The notes under the pieces were generated by a model. The model searched no databases. It had not been told where the DNA came from and was given only the letters and a program-made list of their open reading frames with translations. 64,000 bases of DNA from the NCBI GenBank assembly GCA_023525715.1, contig CM042014.1, forward strand, positions 16,967,563 through 17,031,562. The letters are read 5' to 3'. Shown here in pieces: positions 1-11,033 of the stretch (positions are counted from its first letter, which is position 1; each line of letters opens with the position of its first letter). This stretch comes from Cichorium intybus. Its lineage: Eukaryota > Streptophyta > Magnoliopsida > Asterales > Asteraceae. The translations under genes and the position numbers were made by a program.

Positions 1-1117
1 TGGTGTGGAATAGGTTTTGTCGCCAACATCCAACGTGAATGGGTGTTATCGATGCCAAACACCGCCTCGTGCTTGGAAACATTTCTCAGAAACATTGATT
101 CTAGCAAATGCTTACCGATTATCTCTCCTCTCTCTCAATCAATTTCTCTCTTTTAATCTCTCTATTAATACACAAAAACATTTCTAACACCATCTCATGT
201 TTAGAAATAAAAACGTTTCTAAAATACTACTTTACATATCTACCTACAAAATTTGGGAAGCATCAAACCGTACAACCTAAGTAAACATGTAGCCGGGTCA
301 AAATAGCTCACCTTATAAATCATTAACCCTAATATTTATTGCCGGCCTACAATTGGGTAACCAAATAATCCCTAGGCCAACGCAAACTGAATCTCTAACT
401 GACCAGATAAGTAAAGCCGGTTTCTCTCTCACATCCTTTTTCTTGTTTCTTGTCCAAACTATAACAATAAAGAAAAAGAATACGGATACAGCCAATAAAC
501 ACGAAAGAATCGCCACCAACTGCTCTTCACGAGGGTCCTCCACAATAACTACATACACACGAATCCACATTCTAAACACCTTATAATAATATACTATAAT
601 TGCTCAATGTGGGCGGAGTTACTTACAGATCCATATACATATCATATAAATCTCATCTCCCTCTTTCTCTCGCCCACATACCATACAAACTACAACGTTA
701 TCCGTCTCCATCTTTTCCTGACAGGTACGTGTGAACTGGTTATCTTGTCGATTGTTTTTATTATCATTCCACATTTCTATTCTTGTTTTGATTTTTAAGT
801 CCGAGACCGTCTAGGTTTGGACATTGGAATCAAATAGAAATTGGGGGAGACTATAGAGGGAAAATATGCTCTGTCTTTTGGATTATTTATATACTGATGG
901 ATTTTTTTTATATGTGTTTCGTGATTGGGGGAAGACGGAAGTAATGGATAAATATATTGATTGTGCTACTTTAATTTGTTCACAGACATGAATGCATACA
1001 CCATAAGCTCAATCATAACAACACAAACACATGAAGTACTTGAAAATTGAAATGGTCTATTCTAATAAACATATTTGGAATGCTTTTTTTGATGCTAGAC
1101 ACTGCTGAGAGAGAACG
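1..1117. promoter_or_regulatory. Upstream region and probable leader intron of the hexosaminidase gene
   Basis: No protein-coding exon is recognised in the first 1.1 kb. A good donor (CTGACAG|GTACGT) at 724/725 and a T-rich acceptor (GATGCTAG) ending at 1098 suggest a 5' UTR intron of about 374 bp just before the ATG at 1118. The CT-rich stretch around 650-720 would then be the first untranslated exon. This is inferred from splice-site shape only; 1-600 shows nothing recognisable. Confidence 0.4.
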
Positions 1118-3588
1118 ATGATATGGCAAACTATCTTCCTTGGGCTTACGTTCCAATTCATTTTAGTATTTGGTGCTTATGATCTTAAGAATCTCAACAT
1201 ATGGCCAATGCCTGAATCAGTAGAATATGGCAACAAATCCCTTTTTTTAAGCAAGGAATTTCATCTAAAGACTGATGGAAGCAAATATCCAGATGCATCT
1301 GGGATCTTAAAGGACGGATTCACTAGGTTACTTGATGTTATCACAGCAAACAATGTTATTGAATTCAACTCAAAAGTTGATGAGTCTCTCCTTTTACAGG
1401 GAATCAATGTGGTTGTCCTTTCTGAAAGTGATGAGGTATTGTCTCATGCATTATTACTATTGTAATCTGTTATTGTATTTCCATATTTTTCTTTTTCTTT
1501 GTTCTGTTTTTTCTTACTGATAGCATTTTCTACCAGCTGCAATACGATATAGACGAGTCCTACAAGTTATTAATTCATGCAAATGGAAACCAAAATTATG
1601 CAGAGATTGAGGTTGGTACCAATAAAAGTTTGACCAAGTTGGAACTTGTAGTAGTATTCATACATATCAATTTTATTTAATTGGATAAAATGTTAATGCA
1701 GGCAGCTACAGTTTATGGAGCTCTACATGCACTTCAGGTTACTTGTTATGCTACTTGCTTCTAGACTTTTTCTTTTCTTAATACTCTTGCTTTACTAATT
1801 CTTTTAATAATAATGACAGACATTCAGCCAATTGTGCCATTTTAACTTCAAATCAAGAAAGCTTGTAGTTAGTCAAATACCATGGACCATTAATGATAAA
1901 CCCCGTTTCTCATATCGAGGGCTCTTAATTGGTTAGATTTTTCTTTTTGTCCTTTCACTAGAGTAGATAATTAGTGTTATTTATATCATTATTTTTCACT
2001 AATATGATTATACTGAGTTTTTATTGTCAATGGTGCAGATACATCTCGACATTATCAGCCATTACCAATGATAAAGAAAGTCATTGATTCTATGGCTTAT
2101 GCAAAGCTTGTAAGTCTTACTTGTTATTACTTAGCACAAAAAAGATTGATTTTTTTATACTAAAAAAAACACATCTTTATTAACTTTGATATTTAACTCG
2201 ATGCAGAATGTTTTGCACTGGCACATTGTAGATACACAGGCTTTTCCTTTAGAGATTCCTTCATTTCCAAAACTATGGGATGGTGCTTATTCCACATCAG
2301 AACGCTATACAATGGCTGTTGCAGCTGATATTGTCAGGCAAGTAAATTATTCTTTTGTTTTACATAATTAAAAAAAAAAAAAAAATCTATTTCTCTAATA
2401 CACATTTCTTTATTTTTTCATGTTTTCCAGTTATGCTAAAAAAAGAGGGATTAATGTGCTTGCTGAGCTTGATGTTCCTGGACATGCTGTATCCTGGTAA
2501 CCCTTATATTCTCATGTTCTTTTTATGTCCATTAATATACATCATCGGATCCAAACACTTGTTGTCATTTTTTAGGGGGGTTGGTTATCCTGAATTATGG
2601 CCATCAAAGAATTGTACAGAGCCACTCGATGTCAGCAATGAATTCACTTTCAAATTAATAAATGGAGTTCTTTCAGATTTCAGTAAGATTTTCAAGTACA
2701 AATTTGTTCATTTGGGAGGTGATGAAGTCGACACCAGTAAGTTACTACCTTTTCCTATTTCAGATTTAAATAGTTATGTAAAAGCTTTGTTTTAAAGTTT
2801 ATAATAATGGCAGGTTGCTGGAGCTCGACCCCTCGCATAAAAAAATGGTTAGAAGAGCAAGGTTTTAACGAATCCCAAGCATACGAGTACTTTGTATTGA
2901 AAGCACAAAAGATAGCTGTCTCTCATGGTTATGAAGTTATAAACTGGGAGGAAACATTCAACAGCTTTGGTAGTAAATTGGACAGAAAAACCGTGGTTCA
3001 TAACTGGTAATGTGCTTCAAATTTTGCATTGAGTTATTGTTATGGTTAAGATTTATAGTTTGAATCTTTAAATAGGCTCGGGAGTGGTGTTGCGGAGAAA
3101 GTTGTTGAAGCAGGATTGAGGTGCATTGTAAGTAACCAAGACAGCTGGTACTTAGATCATTTGGATGCCACGTGGCAGCAATTTTATACAAATGAGCCCC
3201 TTACAAATATTACAGACCCTAAACTACAAAAACTAGTTCTTGGTGGTGAAGTTTGCATGTGGGGTGAACACATTGATGGATCTGACATTGAACAGACCAT
3301 TTGGCCACGTGCTGCTGCTGCTGCAGGTAGTTTTAATTTTTTTGCAAATATCATGTTTGAATGCTTATAAATGATCTGTTATTAATTATTTAACTTTTTT
3401 TTTTTTTTGGTGTGATTAAAGAGAGGTTATGGACAAGACGTGACAAGCTTGCAAAAAAGCCGGAAGAAGTGATGACAAGGTTGATGCACTTTAGGTGTTT
3501 GCTAAATCAAAGAGGAGTAGCAGCGGCTCCATTGGATGGGCCGGGTCGGGTTGCACCCATAGAGCCTGGGTCTTGCTATGTTCAGTAG
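1118..3588 (+). CDS. HEXO3-like: Beta-N-acetylhexosaminidase (GH20), HEXO3-like
   Basis: Removes terminal beta-linked GlcNAc/GalNAc from N-glycans, making paucimannosidic glycans in the secretory pathway, vacuole or apoplast. Eleven exons join in frame to 526 codons: 1118-1435, 1537-1611, 1702-1737, 1820-1931, 2039-2109, 2207-2337, 2431-2496, 2576-2736, 2814-3006, 3076-3326 and 3422-3588. The N-terminus is a hydrophobic signal peptide (about residues 1-20) followed by the N-terminal hexosaminidase domain. The GH20 barrel carries YRGLLIDTSRH, LHWHIVDTQAFP, LDVPGHAVSW, the catalytic Asp-Glu pair in HLGGDEV (about D319/E320), GGEVCMWGE and WPRAAAAAERLW. The C-terminus resembles the HEXO3 group of plant enzymes (cell wall/plasma membrane), but assignment among HEXO1/2/3 is by eye. 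Intron 6 must use a GC donor (GTCAG|GCAAGT at 2337/2338); the nearby GT would give a stop just after the junction. Length is normal for the family and no break is seen. Confidence 0.93.
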
Positions 3589-3841
3589 TTGGATTTAAGG
3601 TGGGTTTAATTATAATCATCGTGCCAATTCTTTGGGGAATTGAAAATAAAAATGGTAAGTTATGCTGAAAAAAATATGCAGTTATGGAAGTTGAAAGGAG
3701 GTGTGTATTAAGGATTTGGTAGTTATGGGAATGAAAGTATAATGATTGTGTGTTGTATATTTGGATTATGATGCAATTTCGGCTCATGGATGAAGCAGAT
3801 TTTACAACTCACTGCTTGTGGTCTCTCTTATGCATGGTCTG

Positions 3842-3849
3842 AAAAACTT

Positions 3850-3904
<55 letters not shown>

Positions 3905-4430
3905 GTACACTATGCTGTGTCTGCATACTTATTAACTTAGGGGGTGTTTCTTTTTTCTTAAAAAGTGGTTTTCCCCTAAAACATCTGTAGGAGGGTAGAT
4001 GTTTTTCAAAAATACCTTTGTTTTCTAGAAGACAAAAGATATAAAAAAAGATTTTTTCTCATCTTTTTCAAAGACATAATTTTTTAGCTTTTTGAACATT
4101 TTTTTGAAACTTTTCAACTACATTTCATCCCACGCCACCCACCCAACCCACCAAAATTGTACCCACCCCGCCCACCCACCCTACCCATCCCACTCTCACC
4201 CTACCTACGCTACCCACATACCCTACCCCACCAACCACCCCCACCCCACCCACCCCTTTCACACCCCCACCCATCCTGCCCGCCCACCTACCCACCCCTA
4301 CCCAACCAACCTCCACCCACCAACCCACCCTACCTTACCCACCCCACTTACCCTATCCCATCCACCCGCTCACCCCATCAACCACCCCACCCCCACCCTT
4401 TACCTACCCTTACCATTTATTTTAACTAAA
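3842..4430. repeat. (CA)n microsatellite and CCCACC-rich simple sequence
   Basis: About 50 bp of perfect CA dinucleotide repeat lies at 3853-3902, in or just beyond the 3' UTR of the hexosaminidase gene. From 4125 to 4420 the plus strand is an irregular C/A-rich tract built from CCCA, CCCACC and CCTACC units, almost without G. Open frames across it are low-complexity Pro/His/Thr or Gly/Val artefacts, not genes. The tract is strongly strand-asymmetric. Confidence 0.85.
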
Positions 4431-4885
4431 ACTAAAACTGATGTTAGAATGAATGATTTTAAAAAGATGTTAAAAACAAACAGTCTTTTTTATAAAGACT
4501 GAAGACATGGAAAAAGATTTTGGGTCCAAATCTTTTTACGCAGACATGGTAAAAGATAAAAGACATTTTACATCTTCAAAAACAAACACAACCTTATGTT
4601 CATTTGCGGAAGCTCTTTACCTACACAATATTGTGTGGGTAATTAGGGATGAGCAAAACCGAACCCAAAAACCGAAAAACCGAAAAAAACCGACGAAACC
4701 GACACCGAAAAACCGAAACCGATGGTTTGGTTTTTATTTTTTCAAGAACTGAAATTTTCGGTTTTGGTTCGGTTTGTGGAATGCAAAAACCGAAAAAAAC
4801 CGAACCGAACCGATTTATATGTAATAATTAAAAATATACGTTATGCATCTAGATATAAATGAAGTCTGTGCATATTTAACATAAG

Positions 4886-4955
4886 TAGCGTCTTGGTGCA
4901 CTGGTTAAGGCGCTGTACATCCAAATAAAAGGTCTCAGGTTCGAGGCTTCTATGA
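4886..4955 (+). ncRNA. tRNA-derived (SINE-like) Pol III promoter inside the hAT element
   Basis: A box A match TGGTGCACTGG (4894-4904) is followed 33 bp later by a box B match GGTTCGAGGCT (4938-4948), the layout of a tRNA-type internal promoter. No cloverleaf is complete, so this is a tRNA-derived sequence such as a SINE head and not a working tRNA gene. No poly(A) tail or own TSD was found, so it may have been captured into the MITE. Transcription is not shown. Confidence 0.55.
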
Positions 4956-5003
4956 AGCATTTTTAGCGATGTGGTAGTTTTATTTTGCTGGAATATGGGA
5001 AGC

Positions 5004-5055
5004 GTCCCACATCGGTGGTGGAACATAAAGTTGGACGTCCTCATGCTCTATATAA
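5004..5055 (+). promoter_or_regulatory. snRNA-type promoter: USE (GTCCCACATCG) plus TATA box
   Basis: GTCCCACATCG at 5004-5014 fits the plant snRNA upstream sequence element consensus RTCCCACATCG exactly. TATATAA lies at 5049-5055, leaving 34 nt between them. In plant snRNA genes this wider spacing (about four helical turns) specifies Pol II, while about ten bases less specifies Pol III. The predicted start would be near 5080, but the downstream sequence does not look like U1, U2, U4, U5 or U6. It may drive an unknown RNA or be a relic. Confidence 0.5.
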
Positions 5056-5270
5056 GAAAGTCCAAGGATGGTGATGTAAGTTGGGTAAAAAGCTTGGGTT
5101 TGAAACCGACGGACCCGAAGCCGACCCGAAGAAAAACCGAAAACCGAGACCCCGAACCGATCGGTTTGGGTTTGGGTTTGGGTTCGGTTTCAAATATTTA
5201 AAAACCGAGTATATCGGTTTGGGTTCGGTTTTAGGGTCAAAACCGACCCATGCACACCCCTATGGGTAAT

Positions 5271-6480
5271 GGACTGAATTTCTAGTAGTGAAAAATACAT
5301 AATCGAATTATCGGGTATGATGAGAAATAAAAACAACACTGTTATTAAAAGTTCATCGCAAATTCTTATAACTCTTAATTCTCAAAAAATGTTAATCCTA
5401 AGCTAGAAGCATCACTTTTATAATCCACTATGCAGTATGCACCATAAGACTCCCCCTTAATAAGTGAAATACTAAAACATAAAAGGCCAATAAAGCCCTT
5501 AGAAACCTTCCAAAATTCGCCGAAGTATGACGACTTATACTAGATGAGTTGTGTTCACATCCTCAGCTAAAACAACAATGGACTTGTTACTGTTTTGTAT
5601 TGATGAGGCTATTCCTCTACCACCAGTGATGTTGCAAAGCACCAAGTTATTTTTTCATCTACCCGTTCAAGAACAATTACCAACTTCAGTTTCACGTTTG
5701 TCAAATCATCCTGTTTATGGTGTTTGAACCATTATAATCAATGCCCTTGAAATTAGCCTTTGTGTCAATGTTTAGTTAAAGGTCTCTTATTGAAGCAGTC
5801 TCTCTACCTTGGATGGAAACCATAACTAACACCCTCTTCCCTACGATCTTCTGGGATTCATTATTGTTGTTGTCGTGTATATTCTACAAGGCATCCATGT
5901 GGTACTAAATCATCTTCAGCAACCGTTTCGTCTTCTCCACTAGTGTCATAAATGGGATGAGTGTTATAAATTAAATAAGTATCGCGTTCCTCCTCCTCGT
6001 CCCAAAATGATTCGTTTGGAATTGGCTTTGTTGGTAGTCTATTGGAGCACGTGGATATTTGTAATAGCCTCTCGATTTCCATACCTTGTATCTCGATCTT
6101 AATATCACGTGGATCTGATCACCGTATCATCTTCGTGCCCAACGCCTTGGCTGTTCAAAACACCATGAAGTTTTCACATACGGCCATTATTTTTTTTTGC
6201 TCGGATACCACTTGGTGGATGAAGGATATATACCATAATGATTGGGTATGGTGATCAAGAAAAACAATAAGTACAATCTATGTTCTTAAAAATTTGAGAT
6301 AGATTGTTATATAAAGTTTAACATTTCCCAAAGCATCTTGCTAGAAGCATCACTAGTTATAATAAGTTTGGATTCCATAAGGCTCCTAAATGAATACGGA
6401 AAATACTAAAACATATAAGATAAATAAAGCACTAAGAAACCTTCCAAAATATTATGCGAACCAACGGATTATAGGTTGTG
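5271..6480 (-). mobile_element. Decayed LTR-type element with PBS-like site (tentative)
   Basis: Two diverged direct repeats, about 5395-5530 and 6330-6460, share GCTAGAAGCATCACT, ATACTAAAACATA and AGAAACCTTCCAAAAT. Just left of the right copy, GCTCGGATACCA (6199-6210) is close to the complement of an initiator-tRNA primer-binding site, in the orientation expected of a minus-strand retroelement. Between the repeats a 73-codon minus-strand frame (5861-6082) has an acidic stretch reminiscent of the linker of retroelement polyproteins. LTR boundaries and a polypurine tract were not found. Confidence 0.35.
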
Positions 6481-8330
6481 GACAGGTTCTCCACACAGAC
6501 AACTTGGTCTGTTTTAATCCAAGGACTAGTGTGCACCGGGAATGTTTGTTGGTCAGCCAGAAATGACACTTTGAGGCATAGTTTTCCATCGTTGGCAAAA
6601 AGTTCGACATATTTAGTATAAATTAAACGATCTTTATGTCACAAAGTCGTAGGAGTTTTCATTAATTATGTTTTATGTTAATTCTAACATTCTTAATGTG
6701 GAGAACCTTCAAAACCCAGAAAGCTACACTAGGACTATACATGACATGTCATGTTGGTCCTCAATCTGTGTCATGATGTCTATCATGATAGAGATTAGGT
6801 CACATTAGGGTTCAACTCTCAACCCTTATATTTTCACCTTGATTTGGATGTGATGTTTCATGAGATTCAAAGGAGATGATATTGTCCTCATGGCTGAGAT
6901 AATGTCTATGTCTGATTTGAATGCTCAACAAGCTACTTGGAGGGCGATGTTAGAAGAGAAGGGATAAGGGGTGTGTGTGTGGGTGTGCGTGTATGTGTGT
7001 GTAAAAGATGTAATATCTTTGGTGCAATTTCACTGGGAAGTGAAATGATGAAAGAATAGAAATAGGTATTAAAGTACAAGCCTTACACCAAATGAGAGTT
7101 TTTAGTACTTGGGGTCTATGATTTATAAATAACACTACCAGAAAATCGCAATAGGATACTCCACTTATGATACGAATTTGATAGGTTACTTATTGTAGAT
7201 GCCACTTATAAATAAGATCTCAAAGGATTGTGGCTTTTATAGTTTGGAATACGATTATTGTGAAATAGAATACAATTATTGCTTCCGTATTCTATTAGAG
7301 TTGAACTTAAATTTAATTTATTCTTTGACCTCACCAGAATTTTCATTATTTTAAACTTATATTACATATTTACATGGATACTGAATTGCGATTATCCAAT
7401 AAATTGTTTTGGATCATAATCACTGCCAAGGTCCAAAAGTTCCCCCCGCTCCCTTAAACTTTCCCTAATTTACAGAGCTTCATCAATTTTACAATTTCTA
7501 CAGCCACCACCACCAACGACTTCAATGCTCTATTGAGGTTTACCAATGGAGACAATATTGGTGATTTATATCACCAATATTATTTAAGTGTAATGGGATA
7601 AGCTTGTTTGACCAATGTAATCTTAATAAATATTGAACAAGTAAGGGTGGTGCGGAGTGCACACTTGTTTGAGTTTATTTTGATTTAACGTATACTGGTA
7701 TTCAGGGGTGAAGCCCCTAAACAATGGGGGTCCGGAGGCAGCGCCCCTGGTATTGGGGTCCAAGGGGCAGAATCTTACAACAGTTAAAGGCAGTTATAGA
7801 AAATGCATGAAAATCCGGAATTATGGTTCTGAACCCGGTTTTTTACCCTAAGTTAAACCCGGTTTTAACCCGTTTTTTGACCCGAATCTTACAACAGTTA
7901 AAGGCGGTTTTGGGAGGTTTCCTAACTTTCTTAGGCAGTTTTTGCCAGTTACAAACATGGTTATTTCCATGTTCTTTTGGTCAGAATCCAGTACACACGA
8001 AAATCATATTCTTCATCATTCTCCTGTTATCTTCCTTCACCGCTTGGTTAGTCGAAATACTTCAATCTGAAAGTGTTTCACGCCTTTCAGTGTATTCCAA
8101 GCAATCGAAAATCCCAAATTTCTAACCGAGAATCAACCAATATTATCTTCCTTCTCCGCCAGGTTAGTCAGTCTACTACTTCTCTGCTACTTCATTGTTA
8201 TATGATCATAACTTCCAGTTTTTTCAAGCGCCATGTGGGCATAGTCTCTTGACTAAAATAACATGTGACATGTCAACTGAGCGAGGTAACCGTATGACCC
8301 ATTCAGATTCCATTAAATGACTTTTTGATA
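6481..8330. other. Intergenic, old repeat debris
   Basis: No gene is recognised. A short GT-rich run lies at 6970-7005. At 7700-7780 there is a GC-rich segment with repeated GGGGTCC and CAGCGCCCCT motifs of a kind common in plant LTR remnants, followed by two copies of AATCTTACAACAGTTAAAGGC at about 7770 and 7883. A CACTA-like terminus at 7133 lacks a partner. Confidence 0.4.
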
Positions 8331-8339
8331 TAGATTTTA

Positions 8340-8765
8340 GGGAAATATCCAATAAAGTCTTATTATTTTGAGTCAATTTATAAAAAAAAATCCCAAAAAT
8401 AATTTTATTTATAGAAAAGGACAAAATACCGACTAACGTATTTAGTTTAGCCCTTTGTTCCGGTTATCAGGTATCCTAAATTGAAAATCTTCAATAAAGT
8501 CCAATTATTTTGGGCATGTTTATGAAAAAAGTCATGTTATTTTGAGTAAAAAAAATTCAAGATTAAGATTTTTTCATAAACTGACCAAAAATAATGAGAC
8601 TTTACTGAAAATTTCCAATCTAGATTGGTAAACTAGATGAAATGCCCAAATTGAATACGTTAGCCAATATGTTGTATGTTGTATGTTCTTTACTGTAAAT
8701 AAAACTAATTTTGAGACTTTTTCATAAATTAGCCCAAAATAATGAGACTTTATGGGAAATTTTCC
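8340..8765. mobile_element. Small Mutator-like MITE with 9-bp TSD and an inner TIR pair
   Basis: Left end GGGAAATATCC AATAAAGTC and the reverse complement of the right end, GGAAAATTTCCC ATAAAGTC, pair as inverted repeats of about 50 bp. The flanks are TAGATTTTA (8331-8339) and TTGATTTTA (8766-8774), 8 of 9 identical, fitting the 9-bp TSD of Mutator-like elements. Inside, a second inverted pair of the same family (about 8484-8535 and 8570-8618) suggests one copy inside another. No ORF. Confidence 0.6.
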
Positions 8766-8934
8766 TTGATTTTAACACTCAAGGTACCTAAAATACAATA
8801 GAAAATTGGGTGACTAAATAATATCAAAATTTATAGTTATCCCTCGTATAAACTTTAGTATATGATAGATGATCTGAAGTACAAGTATGGACTAGTATGT
8901 TAGATGGATTCATATTTGAAGAAACTGAGAAACC

Positions 8935-9573
8935 TTAAGATGGCTCAATGGGTGTTCTCCGATCACTGCTACCTCTTCCAGCAGTCCTATGTTGCTGATA
9001 TTGCATGTGTTGATCATAAGTACATTTTACATCTAAATTACCCCGTATTGCAGCCATGTGCTGATCTCTTGGAGGAAAGAACTCTGCAGGGTGATGGTAC
9101 AAATGGTCTTGACTAATAACATCGTCACCACCAACAATCAAGTTGATCCCCAAATCATGATGGTGGTCGTGGGTTGTGATAGCTGCCGGAGCAATGAGCC
9201 CATTGGTGGTTGCACCGTTCATGCAAAGGTGGTGGTTCTGGTACTTTGATAGCTCGGATTTGGCGGAGGTTAGATCCATCTGAAGCTGTCGGAGCTGGTG
9301 CTGGAGCAGGGAGATGACTCCAACGCACCCATAGACCGGATCACGGAGGCGCATGTCGGCCTCATAAGCCAGCGTGTTCACCGCATCCTCTCGTTGGTGA
9401 GGGTGCAGCTCATTCAGAAGCTTCGTCACGTTGCTGGCGCCAAACACCTTGTGAACATTTGCAAATTTCTGCGGCTGGTCCGGCGGAAAGTAGGGGGCAA
9501 ATACACACTCCGGTTGACATTTTCGTCTCAGGAACTTGCACGCCGCACATGGCGAATTTGAAGACGATGCCAT
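8935..9573 (-). CDS. LBD36-like: LOB-domain transcription factor, LBD36/ASL1-like (AS2 class I)
   Basis: Nuclear DNA-binding regulator of organ boundary and leaf/flower patterning; class I LBD proteins act with KNOX and MYB partners. The protein has 212 codons in one exon. The zinc-finger-like C block is at residues 9-23 (C9, C12, C19, C23 in CX2CX6CX3C), followed by the GAS block (FGASNVTKLL, DPVYGCVG) and a leucine-zipper-like coiled coil (SLLQHQLRQLQ, about 86-100). The end RRTPIEPS is like the C-terminus of Arabidopsis LBD36. The start at 9573 (MASSSNSPC) was chosen because the LOB domain begins there; an upstream in-frame ATG at 9633 would add 20 unrelated residues. The C-terminal half is rich in His and Gln. 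No break is seen. Confidence 0.92.
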   Translation of the reverse strand: MASSSNSPCAACKFLRRKCQPECVFAPYFPPDQPQKFANVHKVFGASNVTKLLNELHPHQREDAVNTLAYEADMRLRDPVYGCVGVISLLQHQLRQLQMDLTSAKSELSKYQNHHLCMNGATTNGLIAPAAITTHDHHHDLGINLIVGGDDVISQDHLYHHPAEFFPPRDQHMAAIRGNLDVKCTYDQHMQYQQHRTAGRGSSDRRTPIEPS

Positions 9574-11033
9574 TTTGGAGGTTATTAGGCCAGCTCTAAT
9601 TTTAGAAGGACATATATATAAAACAAAAATCAAACCAGTAATTAATTACGGATTCAGAACAAATGAAGGATTTTCAATAAAGATGAAGTAGGATTACCCA
9701 GTATTTCTTGAATGAATCTTACGATTGTTGTTTGCACGAGCTAATTAAGTTAGTTTGTACATATAAATTAAGAAGAGCGAAGAAGAAAGAGGAAGGTTTG
9801 TATAGGAGTGTGTTTGATTAGTAAACAGTCAAACAAACGTAGTTAGGGTAGAAAAGAAGGTGAATATTGGATCTTGGAAAGTTTGTTTTTTCAAGACGAG
9901 ACTTTTGAGGGGTTAGATTTTAAATGCTTCTTGGGATAACAATCAATTACGACTTTCTTGCAAATTTATTTTATTTTAATTTCTTAGTAAACATGTTCTC
10001 AATTTGCATCATCGTCCATGTCTCCATGATATCGTAAGATTTTTTTTAAAGATAGATCTTAGATATGTATGTATGTGTGTGTTGAGTTTTTTAATACCGT
10101 GTTTTATTTATGTGTGAAAGGGTTTTTCCATTTTTTTTTTTTTTTTTTTTTTGGTGTAATACCACAACTCAACAAACTAAAGAAACTAATCCGTTTATAT
10201 ATTAAAACTTTTTCAAACAATTCATTTATAGGTCCCATAAAGTTTATGTATTTATAATTAATAAGTGAAAAATAAAACATATAAGACTTATGAAAAAAAC
10301 TCTATAATTTATGGTTTGACTTTACAATGTAATTTGACCCCAAAAAAAAAGTTTTTAATAAATTGTTTGTGGTAGATGTTCTTATTATTACATTGTATTT
10401 TAGAATGCTTCATAATCAACATTATTATAAGAGTTGGTAATTAAATATTGAAATTGGTTACCAAAAACATTTAGTCGCCAATAATTCAATTTCTATTCTA
10501 ACTAAAAATGCTATTTATCTGATTATTATTTTATAAAATAAACATTTAAAATATTGATTTGAAAATATGTTTCATAAATTAAAACTAATTGAAAGTACAT
10601 TGGTAGCCAACTAGCCACAACACTCATTTTTAGACAAAAGATACGTTCGCATTACTATGAAGGGTAATATTAAATAAATCTTTTTTATATGTGTAGATGT
10701 GTGTTATGTGAGTTGATAATCATATACATATGTCCCATCATGATTGATTTTTTCAACACACTCATATTATGAATGAAGTGTGAATTTAGCTAGGCTAAAT
10801 ATCATTATTCAAGATGCATTTATTTTATGTGTTTTCTTTTACAAAATGAAATAAGTATAAACCTTTCATACAGAATTTGCAGTCATATATAAAACATGTA
10901 AACACTTTTTTAAAAAATGGAGGAAGATACCCTAAAAATCAAAGTCAAAACCATTCTCCTTCCTCTAACTTCTCATTAAAGATCAAGAGCAATACTTTCA
11001 TGTCATATCCAATGCATTTGGGTTTTTTTCTTA
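9574..11033. other. Upstream region of the LBD gene and AT-rich intergenic DNA
   Basis: The minus-strand promoter of the LBD gene should lie in about 9574-10000; a TATA-like TTTATATATA is present near 9610 but could be in the leader. A T-run of about 24 bases sits at 10130-10153. The remainder is AT-rich with nothing recognisable. Confidence 0.4.

Larger units (their letters stand above)
4644..5262. mobile_element. Non-autonomous hAT element (MITE) with perfect 8-bp TSD
   Basis: The element begins TAGGGATGAGCA and ends TGCACACCCCTA, so its ends are imperfect inverted repeats of the Ac/hAT type. It is flanked on both sides by the same 8 bp, TGGGTAAT (4636-4643 and 5263-5270), the TSD length of hAT transposition. 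Subterminal DNA is packed with AACCGAA/TTCGGTT repeats in both orientations, which may be transposase-binding sites. There is no transposase ORF. The middle carries a tRNA-like Pol III promoter and an snRNA-type USE/TATA pair, described separately. The insertion lies about 1 kb downstream of the hexosaminidase gene. Confidence 0.88.

Noticed and set aside
2338..2343. Using the GT at 2342 as donor of intron 6 in the hexosaminidase
   Set aside because: It produces a stop immediately after the junction, while the GC donor restores the conserved protein.
4125..4502. Open frames of 67-136 codons in the C-rich tract
   Set aside because: They encode only low-complexity Pro/His/Thr or Gly/Val runs on both strands, the product of a simple repeat lacking G.
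4886..4955. A true tRNA gene
   Set aside because: Boxes A and B are present, but no acceptor or anticodon stem pairs properly.
5080..5220. A U1, U2, U4, U5 or U6 snRNA gene behind the USE/TATA pair
   Set aside because: The sequence after the predicted start lacks the known 5' ends and Sm site context of these RNAs.
7133..7160. CACTACCAGAAAATCGC, resembling the end of a CACTA transposon
   Set aside because: No inverted partner end or 3-bp TSD was found nearby, so it may be a chance match or a lone fragment.
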